In this document: positions 9,921 to 18,787 of the stretch, one piece after another | Layout: the number at the start of each line of letters is the position of its first letter | Position numbering within the stretch: the stretch's first letter is position 1 | Assembly (NCBI RefSeq): GCF_023278085.1 | Contig: NZ_CP066265.1 | Span: 4,296,001 to 4,360,000, forward strand | Length of the DNA stretch: 64,000 nucleotides | Origin: Pseudomonas syringae | Lineage (GTDB): Bacteria > Pseudomonadota > Gammaproteobacteria > Pseudomonadales > Pseudomonadaceae | Direction of reading: 5' to 3' | Notes under the pieces: model-generated | What the model saw: the letters and a program-made list of their open reading frames with translations, nothing else | What the model was told of the DNA's origin: nothing | Databases searched by the model: none | Translations under genes and position numbers: made by a program

Positions 9921-11069
9921 ATGGACATAGGTTTGAGCTGCACAGTCTGGTCAAAAGGCGAACGCGCCGGGCATCTGGACGGTATCGGAATCTATTCCAG
10001 AGCACTCTGGCAAGGCTTGAACAAACTGAGTCAGACCCACGATATCCGCGTGAAACCTTACGCCTTTGGCACCGACCTGCCTGCCCTGCCCTGCGGCTCG
10101 CCTGGCGTGCTGACCAAGGATTATCGTATTCATGCCGTGCTCAGCGGAGTGCTCAAACTGCCCTTGCACAACTCTGCGGCCATTGCCCGAAATGTCGAAC
10201 TGTTTCACGCCACAGACCACCACATTCCCCTGATTCGGGGCGTGCCCGTCGTGGCTACAATCATGGATGTGATTCCTGTGATCCACCCCGAGTGGATCAA
10301 GCAGGACCTCAAGCACCTGAAAAGCTGGCTGTTCAGCACCAGCATCGAACGCGCCGACCACATCATTACCATCTCCGAATACAGCAAGCAGGACATGGTT
10401 CGGCACCTGGGCATTGCGCCAGAACGTATCAGCGTGACGCCGCTGGGTGTGGACCCGGTGTACTTTGAGCGCATCGAGATTGCCGAGCGTGACCAGGTGC
10501 TCGCAAGGCACGGTCTCAAACCAGGGTTTTTCCTCGCGGTGGGCACACTGCAACCGCGCAAGAACCTGCAACGTGTCCTTGAAGCCTTCCAGCAATTACC
10601 GCCACAAGTACGCAAGGAACACCCGTTGGTGATTGTCGGGCGCGACGGCTGGAGCAATAAGGAACTGCTGCCTCAGCTGGAAGCACTGGAGCAACGCGGC
10701 GAAGGCCGCTGGTTGAGTTACCTGCCGCAGAAGGACGTGTTTTCTCTGCTGCAAAGCGCTGGCGCTCTGGTCTTCGCATCACTGTATGAAGGGTTCGGAT
10801 TGCCTGCCATCGAAGCGTTCGCCGCTCAGTGCCCGTTGATCGCATCCAGCAATTCGTCGCTGCCGGAAGTGACAGGCGATGCCGCCTGGCCTGTCGACCC
10901 ACACAGCGTGGACAGTATCAGCAAGGCAATGCGTGACGTGCTGGAACAACCTGAAGAACGCGAGCGCAAGGTCCAGCTTGGGCTGGAACGTGCGCGTCTA
11001 TTCGACTGGGACACCTGTGCGCAGAACACGCTGGATATCTATCGCAAGGTACTCGCTAACCGGCGATAA
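9921..11069 (+). CDS. GT4-family glycosyltransferase (WbpY-like)
   Basis: A 382-residue GT-B fold enzyme. The N-terminal domain opens MDIGLSCTVWSKGERAGHLDGIGIYSRALW, a nucleotide-sugar GT4 pattern (GIGxYxxxL). The C-terminal donor-binding domain has VGTLQPRKN near 215 and the EX7E motif EGFGLPAIE (290-298). The start at 9921 is preferred over 9879 because the family N-terminus begins there. Proteins of this type add D-rhamnose or D-mannose to the P. aeruginosa common antigen; the GDP-mannose gene next door (divergent) agrees, but the linkage made cannot be read. It converges on the type I secretion operon through a shared terminator hairpin. Confidence 0.85.
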   Translation: MDIGLSCTVWSKGERAGHLDGIGIYSRALWQGLNKLSQTHDIRVKPYAFGTDLPALPCGSPGVLTKDYRIHAVLSGVLKLPLHNSAAIARNVELFHATDHHIPLIRGVPVVATIMDVIPVIHPEWIKQDLKHLKSWLFSTSIERADHIITISEYSKQDMVRHLGIAPERISVTPLGVDPVYFERIEIAERDQVLARHGLKPGFFLAVGTLQPRKNLQRVLEAFQQLPPQVRKEHPLVIVGRDGWSNKELLPQLEALEQRGEGRWLSYLPQKDVFSLLQSAGALVFASLYEGFGLPAIEAFAAQCPLIASSNSSLPEVTGDAAWPVDPHSVDSISKAMRDVLEQPEERERKVQLGLERARLFDWDTCAQNTLDIYRKVLANRR

Positions 11070-11089
11070 GCCCTGAGCAATCAGGGCTT
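11068..11089. terminator. Bidirectional terminator between GT4 and tolC-like genes
   Basis: AAGCCCTGA (11068-11076), loop GCAA, TCAGGGCTT (11081-11089), pyrimidine-rich downstream. The right arm overlaps the stop codon of the minus-strand gene (11081-11083), so it serves two convergent genes. Confidence 0.75.
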
Positions 11090-12487
11090 CTTCTTCAACG
11101 CCGAAGCAGCCGCCTGCTCCACTGCCGGGTTGGCACCGCCAAGCCAGACGTTGACACTGTCAACGCTCTCCTGAGGTGGCCGACCGGCCCATCGGTTGAG
11201 AATGAACAGATTGGTAATGAAATCGTATTGGGCCTTCAGCAAGTCACGTCGGGCCTTGAATTCATTCTGCACGCTGGTCAATACATCGACCGCATTCACC
11301 ACGCCGTAGGAAAAAGCCTTCTGAGCAGCAATGCTCGACTGCTCTGCCGAGCTCAACGCGTTCTTGTTGGCGCGGATCTTTTCGACGCTGGAAAACGCGG
11401 TCAGGTAAGCATTGGTAGTCTCTTTGACCACCTGACGGCGCACGCTCTCCACATCCTGCTCAGTCGCCAGTTGCTCGTTGTACAGACCGCGTACACGAGC
11501 AGACGTCGAACCACCGCTGTAGATCGGCACCCGCACACCAATGGTCGCCACATAGCTGTCGCTGCGTGGCGACAGCGTGTTGTCGTAACCCACGTCACTT
11601 TGCTGGGCACCGAGGGTGAACGTCAGCGTCGGATAGTGCCCGCCCTTGCCTTCTCGCACCGCAGCATTGGCGACTTCCAGACTGCTTTCCCGAGACTTGA
11701 GCAGCGGGTTGCTGTCGATGGCCTGAGCCACCCAGGTGTCCATGGATTTTTCCGGTGCCTGCAACGCGATATCGTTTCTGATCCGGCTCAACGGCTCGGT
11801 GATCGGCCGGCCGACGATTTCAGACAGCGCAGCCCGGCTGAGCCTGATCTGATTACGCGCATCCACTTCCTGCGCGGCAAGCAGATCGACTCGGGCCTTG
11901 AGGTCCAGAAGATCGGTGACCACAGCCATCTTCTTGTCGTACATCGCACTGACGCGATCCAGACTCTTCTGCGTCGCCCGGCGCTCGGCCATGATCAGTT
12001 CAAGTTCGTCATCTGCCGACAGGGCCAGAAAGTAACGCTTGGCCAGATCGACAGTGGCTTCAGCCTGAGCATCTTCTGCCTGGTGGCCTTTTTGCTCTGT
12101 CGTGCTCTTGGCTTTCTGGTACGCCTCCCACGCCTGCTTGTTGTACAGGTACTGAGTCAGGTTGAGCGAGTAGCTGGAGTTGTTGTAGATCTCCCGCTGC
12201 GTATCGTCCTTGCGCAAGATCCGATTGTAGCTGCCATTCGCAGTCACCTGCGGCAACAGCCCGCCAAACGCATCGCGCTCGCTGTCCACTGCCGACTGGG
12301 CGCGCAAATAAGCAGACAGTACGCGCGGGTCTTCAAGCCGCGCTTCGCGGTACAGCCCCATGAGATCGGTGGAGTACGCCGACGCGCTGGTGACCTGCGG
12401 GGCGGCGGGCTGGGTAGCGTCAGCCTGCGCCTGCACGCTGACCAGCCCCAGGGAAATGAAGACAGGAACAAAGCGCAGCACGATCAT
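11081..12487 (-). CDS. TolC-family outer-membrane channel of a type I secretion system
   Basis: A 468-residue outer-membrane efflux protein. A Sec signal peptide (VLRFVPVFISLGLVSVQAQA) precedes the two-fold repeated TolC architecture: the first half contains LYREARLEDPRVLSAYLRAQSAVDSERDAFGGLLPQV and the second half SNPLLKSRESSLEVANAAVREGKGGHYPTLTF, the usual internal duplication. It is the last gene of a three-gene operon (ABC - HlyD - TolC) and its start overlaps the adaptor's stop by four bases. A dedicated outer-membrane partner in the operon, as in AprF/PrtF systems, points to a specific exported protein; the RTX protein across the intergenic gap is the best candidate. Confidence 0.92.
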   Translation of the reverse strand: MIVLRFVPVFISLGLVSVQAQADATQPAAPQVTSASAYSTDLMGLYREARLEDPRVLSAYLRAQSAVDSERDAFGGLLPQVTANGSYNRILRKDDTQREIYNNSSYSLNLTQYLYNKQAWEAYQKAKSTTEQKGHQAEDAQAEATVDLAKRYFLALSADDELELIMAERRATQKSLDRVSAMYDKKMAVVTDLLDLKARVDLLAAQEVDARNQIRLSRAALSEIVGRPITEPLSRIRNDIALQAPEKSMDTWVAQAIDSNPLLKSRESSLEVANAAVREGKGGHYPTLTFTLGAQQSDVGYDNTLSPRSDSYVATIGVRVPIYSGGSTSARVRGLYNEQLATEQDVESVRRQVVKETTNAYLTAFSSVEKIRANKNALSSAEQSSIAAQKAFSYGVVNAVDVLTSVQNEFKARRDLLKAQYDFITNLFILNRWAGRPPQESVDSVNVWLGGANPAVEQAAASALKKKP

Positions 12488-13806
12488 TCCTCGATCATCG
12501 ATTTGATGAACACGTTGGACGCGGGCTTCAACAAATATTGAAGCATGGTCCGGTCGCCAGCATTAATCAGCACATCCGCAGGCATGCCAGGCTGCAACTT
12601 TCGGCCGTCCAGACGTTTCAAACCTTTCTCGGTGAGTTTTACCCGCACCAGATAATAAGGTTCACCTGCCTCATCTTTCAGCCTGTCAGCGGAAATACCG
12701 GTTACTACACCCTCGATGACCGGAGTGGTTGCACTGTTGAATGCATTGAACCGAACATCCGTAAGTTTGCCGATGGCGATCCGGTCAATATCATTGATTG
12801 AAACGTGGGCTTCAACCACCAGTTCGGAAGACTTCGGCACGATATCCAGCAATGGTGTGCCAGCACTGATCACGCCTCCGACGGTGTGGACTTTCATGTC
12901 CAATACCATACCGTCTTCCGGGGCGCGGATGACAATGCGGGACAGACGATCCTGAAGGGCGGCGGCCGTTTCCTGCAGGTCGAATACTTTGGCCTGCACA
13001 TCACTCAAGTCTTTAGCGACTTCGGAACTGAAATTCTTGTTCAACTGGATAATCTGCAGTTCGGTCTCGCTGATCTGCAACTGGGTCTTGGTAATGGTGG
13101 ATTCATGATCGGCGACCTCGGACTTAAGCATATCGAGCTTGCGCTCCTGCTCAAGCAAGCGTTGCTTATCGACGAAACCCTGGGCCAGCAGATCCTTCAA
13201 CTCGGTGATTTCACTACTGTATGACCTTTCCAGGCTGACCTTGGTACGAATCATGTCCCGAAGACCAATGATCTGCTGCTTCAATTGCCCAATACGCTCA
13301 CGCTGGACCGATATTTCAGTCGCACGGGAGTTTTTCCGGGTTCTGAAGACCTGCTCCTCGCCTTCGATGGCTTCCTTCGCCCTCTCGCTGTCAGTACCAA
13401 CAATAGTTAGCGGCGGAATCGTAGGCAAGTCGTCACGCTCAGCACGCAGACGTGCCTCACGGGCCTGGGTCGAGATCAGCTGATTACGGGTGGATTCAAA
13501 TTGCGAGCGCAGTTGCGAGTCATCCAGCACGATCAGCGGATCACCCTTATGAACGGTGTCACCATCGCGGGCCAGCAACTCTTTGACGATACCGCCCTCT
13601 AGATGCTGAACCGTCTTGCGGTAACTCTGCACCATCACGACGCCTGAGCCATAAACCGCGTTGCCCAGCGGAGCCAGTGCCGCCCAAGTGCCGAACAAAC
13701 CAAACGTGACCAGTACGATGGCCACACCGACACGGCGAATGCCACGGTCGGAGGTCGGCATATCATCCGAATGCTCGTCGAGCGTGGCGATTGTCTTAAT
13801 ACTCAT
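12484..13806 (-). CDS. HlyD-family periplasmic adaptor of type I secretion
   Basis: Links the inner-membrane ABC exporter to the TolC channel. The 440 residues comprise a short cytoplasmic N-terminus, one membrane helix (about 25-46, VGVAIVLVTFGLFGTWAALA), a biotinyl-lipoyl half (GIVKELLARDGDTVHKGDPLIVLD), a long alpha-helical hairpin of about 200 residues, and the closing lipoyl/beta-barrel part with the APEDGMVLDMKVHTVGGVISAG segment. This is the PrtE/AprE pattern. The gene starts 13 bases after the ABC gene ends and overlaps the tolC-like gene by ATGA, so stoichiometric translation from one message is expected. Confidence 0.93.
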   Translation of the reverse strand: MSIKTIATLDEHSDDMPTSDRGIRRVGVAIVLVTFGLFGTWAALAPLGNAVYGSGVVMVQSYRKTVQHLEGGIVKELLARDGDTVHKGDPLIVLDDSQLRSQFESTRNQLISTQAREARLRAERDDLPTIPPLTIVGTDSERAKEAIEGEEQVFRTRKNSRATEISVQRERIGQLKQQIIGLRDMIRTKVSLERSYSSEITELKDLLAQGFVDKQRLLEQERKLDMLKSEVADHESTITKTQLQISETELQIIQLNKNFSSEVAKDLSDVQAKVFDLQETAAALQDRLSRIVIRAPEDGMVLDMKVHTVGGVISAGTPLLDIVPKSSELVVEAHVSINDIDRIAIGKLTDVRFNAFNSATTPVIEGVVTGISADRLKDEAGEPYYLVRVKLTEKGLKRLDGRKLQPGMPADVLINAGDRTMLQYLLKPASNVFIKSMIEE

Positions 13807-13819
13807 TCATGAATTCCTT

Positions 13820-15565
13820 TCACGCGCCGGGTTGCGCAGGGGCAACACCGGTGGCTGCCGGAGCAACCCGTTGCTGGGCCTTGGCCTGTTGCTGGGCAAG
13901 CTCGGCAATGACCTGATCACGCGCGCCATACAGGGTGATGGTGCCGGCGTTCATGACCATGACCCGGTCAAGGCGCGACAGAATATTAGGGCGGTGAGAA
14001 ACGATGAACACTGTGGCGCCTGACTCTTTGATCAGTTGCAAGGCAACACTCAGGGCACGCTCACCCACTTCATCAAGGTTCGAGTTAGGTTCATCGAGCA
14101 CGATCAGTCGGGGGCTGCCATATATGGCGCGAGCCAGACCGATGCGTTGACGTTGCCCACCGGACAGGTTGACACCTTCGCTGCCAATAACCGTGTCGTA
14201 ACCATCAGGCAACTGCAGAATCATTTCATGCACACCCGCAGTTCGCGCGGCGAGGACGACCTTCTCGGGGTCCACTTTGGTGAAGCGGGCAATATTGTCG
14301 CTGATGCTGCCTTCGAACAACTCGATGTCCTGCGGCAGGTAACCCAGATGCGGACCAAGCTTTTGCTTGTCCCATGCACTGATATCCGCGCCATCGAGGC
14401 GCACTGTGCCGTGCTGCGCAGGCCAGATTCCCAGCAGAGCCCTGACCAGAGTCGATTTGCCGGCTGCGCTCGGCCCAACAATACCGACAATGGTGCCAGC
14501 GGGTGCCACGAAGCTTATGTTACGAATGACCGGCGCTTTGGCGCCCGGAGGAGCGACGACCAGATTTTCTACCTGTATGTGCCCTTCTGGATCAGGCAGT
14601 GCCATACGTTCTGGCTCAGCATTTAGTTTTTCGAGCGTCTCATTTAGACGGCCGTACTGAACGCGGGCAGCTACAAAGCCTTTCCAGCTACCAATGATTT
14701 GATCAACAGGTGAAAGTGCGCGCCCCAAAAGCAATGAGCCAGCCATCATTAAACCGGGATTCATTTGATGGGTGATTACCAGGTAGGCCCCCAGCGCCAA
14801 CATAATCGACTGTGACCAACTCCTGAACGTCTTTGAAATCGAAGTCACAATACCACCCTTGTCGCTGGCATCAGACTGCAGCACTAGTACCCTGCGCTGA
14901 CGCACACCCCAGCGAGCCATCAAGGTATCGAGCATTCCCATCGATTCGATGACTTCAGCGTTACGTAGATTCTTGGTGGTTACCAGATTAGCAACCACGC
15001 TCTGCTGGTTAGCTTGGGCTATCGCTTTACCAGTAAAGCGATGGTTCAGATACGCCAGAATTATGAGAACTATTGCAGATCCCACAGTCATCCATCCAAA
15101 CCAAGGGTGAAACAAAAACATTACCGCAGTGTAGATTGGCAGCCAAGGAGCATCAAAAAACGCGAACAGGCCATTACCGGTGAGGAACTGGCGCAATGAA
15201 GTCAAGTCATTCAGCGACTGGGCCGAAGCATCCATACCTCCGCTTCTCAAGGCCTTCCTGAAGCTAGCACGGTAGACGTCGCGACTTAGCAGAATGTCTA
15301 ACCGGTTGCTGATACGAACCATGATTCTGGACCGAACCCATTCCAACGCCCCCATGGTGATCATCAGTACGGTCAGAATCAAGGTCAGCATAATCAAAGT
15401 CGGGACGCTGCTACTGGGCACCACCCGCCCGGATATCTGGATCATGTACAGCGTGGGCACCAGCATCAGGGCATTTACAAACAGGCTGAAAAAACCGACC
15501 GAGATAAAGCTGCTTTTGCACGCTTTGAGGGCTATCTGCAAATTATTTTCGTGTGAACGACTCAT
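13820..15565 (-). CDS. Type I secretion ABC permease/ATPase (PrtD/AprD family)
   Basis: The energising component of the exporter. The ATG at 15565 gives 581 residues: a transmembrane domain with helices near 20-40, 55-75, 140-175 and 252-285, then a nucleotide-binding domain with Walker A GPSAAGKST (364-372), signature LSGGQRQR (near 475) and Walker B LIVLDEPNSNLD. There is no N-terminal C39 peptidase or CLD extension, which groups it with the exporters of RTX proteases, lipases and S-layer proteins rather than HlyB. A start 72 bases upstream lacks family similarity. First gene of the operon; its promoter must lie in the long gap shared with the divergent cargo genes. Confidence 0.93.
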   Translation of the reverse strand: MSRSHENNLQIALKACKSSFISVGFFSLFVNALMLVPTLYMIQISGRVVPSSSVPTLIMLTLILTVLMITMGALEWVRSRIMVRISNRLDILLSRDVYRASFRKALRSGGMDASAQSLNDLTSLRQFLTGNGLFAFFDAPWLPIYTAVMFLFHPWFGWMTVGSAIVLIILAYLNHRFTGKAIAQANQQSVVANLVTTKNLRNAEVIESMGMLDTLMARWGVRQRRVLVLQSDASDKGGIVTSISKTFRSWSQSIMLALGAYLVITHQMNPGLMMAGSLLLGRALSPVDQIIGSWKGFVAARVQYGRLNETLEKLNAEPERMALPDPEGHIQVENLVVAPPGAKAPVIRNISFVAPAGTIVGIVGPSAAGKSTLVRALLGIWPAQHGTVRLDGADISAWDKQKLGPHLGYLPQDIELFEGSISDNIARFTKVDPEKVVLAARTAGVHEMILQLPDGYDTVIGSEGVNLSGGQRQRIGLARAIYGSPRLIVLDEPNSNLDEVGERALSVALQLIKESGATVFIVSHRPNILSRLDRVMVMNAGTITLYGARDQVIAELAQQQAKAQQRVAPAATGVAPAQPGA

Positions 15566-16258
15566 AGAATCCGTACTGATGAGAAAAACGGTAGAAAGCG
15601 CAGCAGTGTAGCACCCACGTTTAGGGCAACGCAGCATTATAGCGCCATCAAATTACCCAAATTCTGAGTAAACACAAGTGAAGCCTTCCTGTACCTGGAC
15701 GTTCCGAAGCATCCAGACTTTAATGCACGCAGTTAACACAAGAGCCAAAAGTTCAAGTTGAGCGACCAAAATATAAAAAAAATAATGACAGGGAAAGTGT
15801 CATAAACAAGGCTCCCACTTTTTAACGCATCGTTATTGTCAGTGGCATCTAGAAATTCAAACATTCCCCATGCTTAACCGCTGACGACAATGATGCCGAC
15901 ACGGCCAAACTGAAAACGACATGGGCAGATCATACTGCGCAAGGAAACCCCTATGATTTATTAGTAAATAATATCAATGCCTTACAACGCCTGACCGCCC
16001 ATCCTGCGCCTACTCGGACAGACACATTTGGAATCATTATTTTGAGCACTAAGCATAGTGCCAAGAGTTCTATAGCAACGCCCCACCCATTGTTTTTGTC
16101 ATTCGCCTCTGCACATCGATGGAACTCAAGAAATCTCCCAACCAACTCCAAGAGATTTCCTACAAATCAAATTGACTTTTCTAGCCAAAGGATTAATCTC
16201 GACAAGCTCGCCCGGTATAGAGCCACCAAGTAGGTGACGCGATGCCAGTCAGCGCTTT
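15566..16258. other. 693-bp AT-rich divergent intergenic region
   Basis: No convincing gene. The AT-rich composition contrasts with the flanking genes, and the region must hold the promoters for the secretion operon (leftward) and the unknown/RTX pair (rightward). Short open frames here lack ribosome sites and look random. One 34-codon frame begins with ATG at 16242 after TAGGTGAC and runs into the next gene in another phase; it could be a leader peptide or simply noise. Confidence 0.6.
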
Positions 16259-16285
16259 TTGGGGTGTTCGAAAAAACCAAAAAGT

Positions 16286-17200
16286 ATGGCAGCTCAGGAT
16301 AAGAAGGAAGCTTGTTGGGTGCAGTCTCCAGAACTTGAAGGGCTAAAAATCAGCTCCCGCGTCACGCTGCTGGAGCCGGGAATGTACATTTTCCGTTATG
16401 CGTCGCAGCCGCCTGCTAACAAGCCGGTGTGCATCGCATTGCAGCAAGCGCCGCTTGGCAAAGGCTCGATTGATTTTTTCCCGGCCGAAGGCGTCAGCAA
16501 GAACATGCTGACCCGGCTTGGTGACACCATCGTGGCCCGCGTCAAGGGTGGCACTACAACAATACTGATTACCGAATACCATATGTTCGACGCAACCATC
16601 GACCCTATCGACTTGCGTATCGACCGTATCGACACCTCACCTGCAATCATGCGTAATTTCGCCATTGTCACAGCGGCAGAGCCAAGTGTGGGAATCGTCT
16701 CAACCCCAATGCCTGTTGCACTGAAGCTGGTTGCGCATCTGCAAGGAGCAGGTGATGTCGAATCGACAGAAGGCTGGGCGGGTGAGCCTGAAGGTACCCG
16801 GCGCCTCGAAGGATTTTCGGTGGTGTGGGCTGACAAGCCCGCCGGTGTAGATCTGGTTTACACCTCGACTGTGGCGGGTTCAGGCCCAAGCCCGAATGTC
16901 GCTACCGGTGCCTTTACAGGCACCCGTGGCAAGTCTTTGCCTCTGGTGTCTGCAGGCTTCAGCCTGGTAGGACCCGACCGGCATTTTTACGAATTATCTG
17001 GCCACCTTGTATTCCGCGGGTCCGCACCGCAGGTCATTGTCGCCAATCAAATGATGTACGGCCCCACCGGCACAGAGCCCCTGGTGGCGTTACACATTTG
17101 CATCGCACCCGCTACGAAGATGAACGCTGCCCGCTATAAGTCTCCGTGGGAAAACTCTGCATTGACGCAGAAAATTAGCAGCACAGGCCAGACGGCCTGA
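16286..17200 (+). CDS. Protein of unknown function upstream of the RTX gene
   Basis: I do not recognise this 304-residue protein. The ATG at 16286 is the most plausible start; a TTG at 16259 would add nine residues, and neither has a clear ribosome site. There is no signal peptide or membrane helix. The first 120 residues are beta-rich (ISSRVTLLEPGMYIFRY, TIVARVKGGTTTILITEY). The second half has VALKLVAHLQGAGDV, then FSVVWADKPAGVDLVYTS and, near the end, APQVIVANQMMYGP. It ends 17 bases before the RTX gene, with which it is surely co-transcribed, so it may be a cytoplasmic accessory of the cargo or itself a second exported protein. Function is not assigned. Confidence 0.75.
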   Translation: MAAQDKKEACWVQSPELEGLKISSRVTLLEPGMYIFRYASQPPANKPVCIALQQAPLGKGSIDFFPAEGVSKNMLTRLGDTIVARVKGGTTTILITEYHMFDATIDPIDLRIDRIDTSPAIMRNFAIVTAAEPSVGIVSTPMPVALKLVAHLQGAGDVESTEGWAGEPEGTRRLEGFSVVWADKPAGVDLVYTSTVAGSGPSPNVATGAFTGTRGKSLPLVSAGFSLVGPDRHFYELSGHLVFRGSAPQVIVANQMMYGPTGTEPLVALHICIAPATKMNAARYKSPWENSALTQKISSTGQTA

Positions 17201-17217
17201 AGTAACAGGAATTTCCC

Positions 17218-18678
17218 ATGCAATATGATGCCCCGGTAACTACATCTGAGTTCAGCACCTTTTTGACCGCTACCGCCCTGACTGACAGCACCACTGCTGC
17301 CATCAGCACCCTGCTGAACCTGGACACCGCTACTTCGGTCAACCTGGCTAGCTGGGATGGCGTGAACGCTCTCGAAATCCCTACCGGCCAAACCGGTACC
17401 ACCGACGTGATCACCGGCACCATCGCTGGCGCACGTGGTGACCTGGTTACCCTGAATGTTACTGCCGACGTTGCTGCAGCCAAGGCAATCATTCTGGACA
17501 GCCAGGCTAACCTGAACGTCAACATCACTCCGACCGTTGCTACTAACGCCGCTTCCGACGTTTCTTCGCTGGCTCGCGTTGCTGTTTCTGCCGACGCTAC
17601 CGCTACCACCGATTTCTTGCTGACCACTGGTTCGGGCGATGACGTGATCATTGTCAATGGCAATCAGAACAACTTCATCGACGCCGGTGCCGGCAACGAC
17701 ACCATTATCACTGGCAACGGTAACAACACTGTTATCGCTGGCGCTGGTAACAACAACGTCATCACCGGTACCGGTAACGACACTATCGTTCTGAGTGGCA
17801 CTAACCACGCAGACGTCGTCAACGCTGGCGCTGGCTACGACGTTGTACAGCTGGACGGTTCGGTTTCTGACTACACCTTCACTGCTGGCAACAACTTCAA
17901 CGTCAACCTGACTGGTGCACAAACTGCATCGATCACTGGCGCTGAGTTCCTGACGTTCGTCAACACCACTACTGATGCTGTCGAAACAGTTGTTCTGGCA
18001 CAGAACGAGACTGAAGCATCGGCTCTGCGTCTGTACGAAGGTATCCTGGGTCGTGACGCAGATCTGGGTGGCGCTCAAGCCTTCGCGGGCCAGGCTAATG
18101 CCGGCACTTCGCTGACTGACATCGCCAACACCTTCCTGAACTCTGCCGAGTTCTCGGACAATTCGACTGCTGCACCTATCAACAGCCTGTACACCGAGCT
18201 GTTGGGTCGTACTGGTGGCGCGGACTCTAGCGGCTTGGCCAACTGGCAGGCACTGCTGGCTAATGGCGGTACTCTGGCTGACGTAGCTGCTGGCATTGCT
18301 GTCTCCGCCGAAGCTCAAGCCCTTGACCAGTCGAACGGTGACTTCGTTCGCGACCTGTACACTGCGGCACTGGGCCGTAACGCTGACCAAGGCGGCCTGG
18401 ACAATTGGGTCTCCCAACTGTTCAACGGCACCAGCCGTGCAGAAGTGGCTCAGGGTATCGTTGGTTCGCAGGAAGCAGCAGCCAAGGCAGACAGCGACTT
18501 CATCGACAACCTGTACCTGACCGCTACCGGTCGCGCTTCTGATGCAGGCGGCAAAGCCACCTGGACTGAAGTTCTGGCTAACGGTGGCACCCACGCTGAC
18601 GTAGCTATCGCTATCGTTGGTTCGCAAGAAGCTGTAGCCCATAACGACAACGTTATCGTGCTGCACGGCGCGGTGTAA
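17218..18678 (+). CDS. RTX-type DUF4214 surface protein, likely type I secretion cargo
   Basis: A 486-residue protein with no Sec signal, no cysteine and only three lysines, as expected of an extracellular type I substrate. Residues 1-135 are Thr/Ala/Asn-rich beta sequence. Residues 136-215 are nonapeptide RTX-like repeats (AGAGNDTII, TGNGNNTVI, AGAGNNNVI, TGTGNDTIV), likely a calcium-binding beta-roll, many with Asn replacing Asp. Residues 267-472 hold four DUF4214 units of about 50 residues with the core LYxxxLGRxxDxxGLxxW; the last two end in the same IVGSQEA. The C-terminus VIVLHGAV is a short hydrophobic tail suited to a secretion signal. AGGAA precedes the ATG. The divergent complete secretion operon and downstream glycosyltransferases suggest a glycosylated adhesin or surface-layer-like protein; that is inference. 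Confidence 0.88.
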   Translation: MQYDAPVTTSEFSTFLTATALTDSTTAAISTLLNLDTATSVNLASWDGVNALEIPTGQTGTTDVITGTIAGARGDLVTLNVTADVAAAKAIILDSQANLNVNITPTVATNAASDVSSLARVAVSADATATTDFLLTTGSGDDVIIVNGNQNNFIDAGAGNDTIITGNGNNTVIAGAGNNNVITGTGNDTIVLSGTNHADVVNAGAGYDVVQLDGSVSDYTFTAGNNFNVNLTGAQTASITGAEFLTFVNTTTDAVETVVLAQNETEASALRLYEGILGRDADLGGAQAFAGQANAGTSLTDIANTFLNSAEFSDNSTAAPINSLYTELLGRTGGADSSGLANWQALLANGGTLADVAAGIAVSAEAQALDQSNGDFVRDLYTAALGRNADQGGLDNWVSQLFNGTSRAEVAQGIVGSQEAAAKADSDFIDNLYLTATGRASDAGGKATWTEVLANGGTHADVAIAIVGSQEAVAHNDNVIVLHGAV

Positions 18679-18704
18679 CTAACCCCGTCGTTGTAACAAA
18701 TGCA

Positions 18705-18722
18705 CCCGGCCGCAAGGCCGGG
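18705..18722 (+). terminator. First hairpin after the RTX gene
   Basis: CCCGGCC - GCAA - GGCCGGG: a 7-bp all-GC stem with a GNRA-type tetraloop and no T-run. It is followed 13 bases later by a second hairpin with a T-run, so it may be a transcript-stabilising element rather than a terminator. Confidence 0.6.
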
Positions 18723-18735
18723 GGTATGCAAAAAG

Positions 18736-18767
18736 GGGCGACTTTCGGGTCGCCCTTCTTTTATTTT
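18736..18767 (+). terminator. Rho-independent terminator after the RTX gene
   Basis: GGGCGAC (18736-18742), 6-nt loop, GTCGCCC (18749-18755), then TTCTTTTATTTTT. It separates the RTX transcript from the glycosyltransferase pair, though the next start is only 20 bases further on. Confidence 0.88.
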
Positions 18768-18787
18768 TGAAGTGAACACGCCAGCTT

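Noticed and set aside
16042..16233. A 63-codon open frame in the gap before the unknown/RTX pair
   Set aside because: Random composition, no ribosome site and no resemblance to a protein family.
17134..18666. A 510-codon minus-strand frame opposite the RTX gene
   Set aside because: It mirrors the repeated Asn/Thr/Gly codons of the RTX protein and has a Val/Ser-rich nonsense composition.
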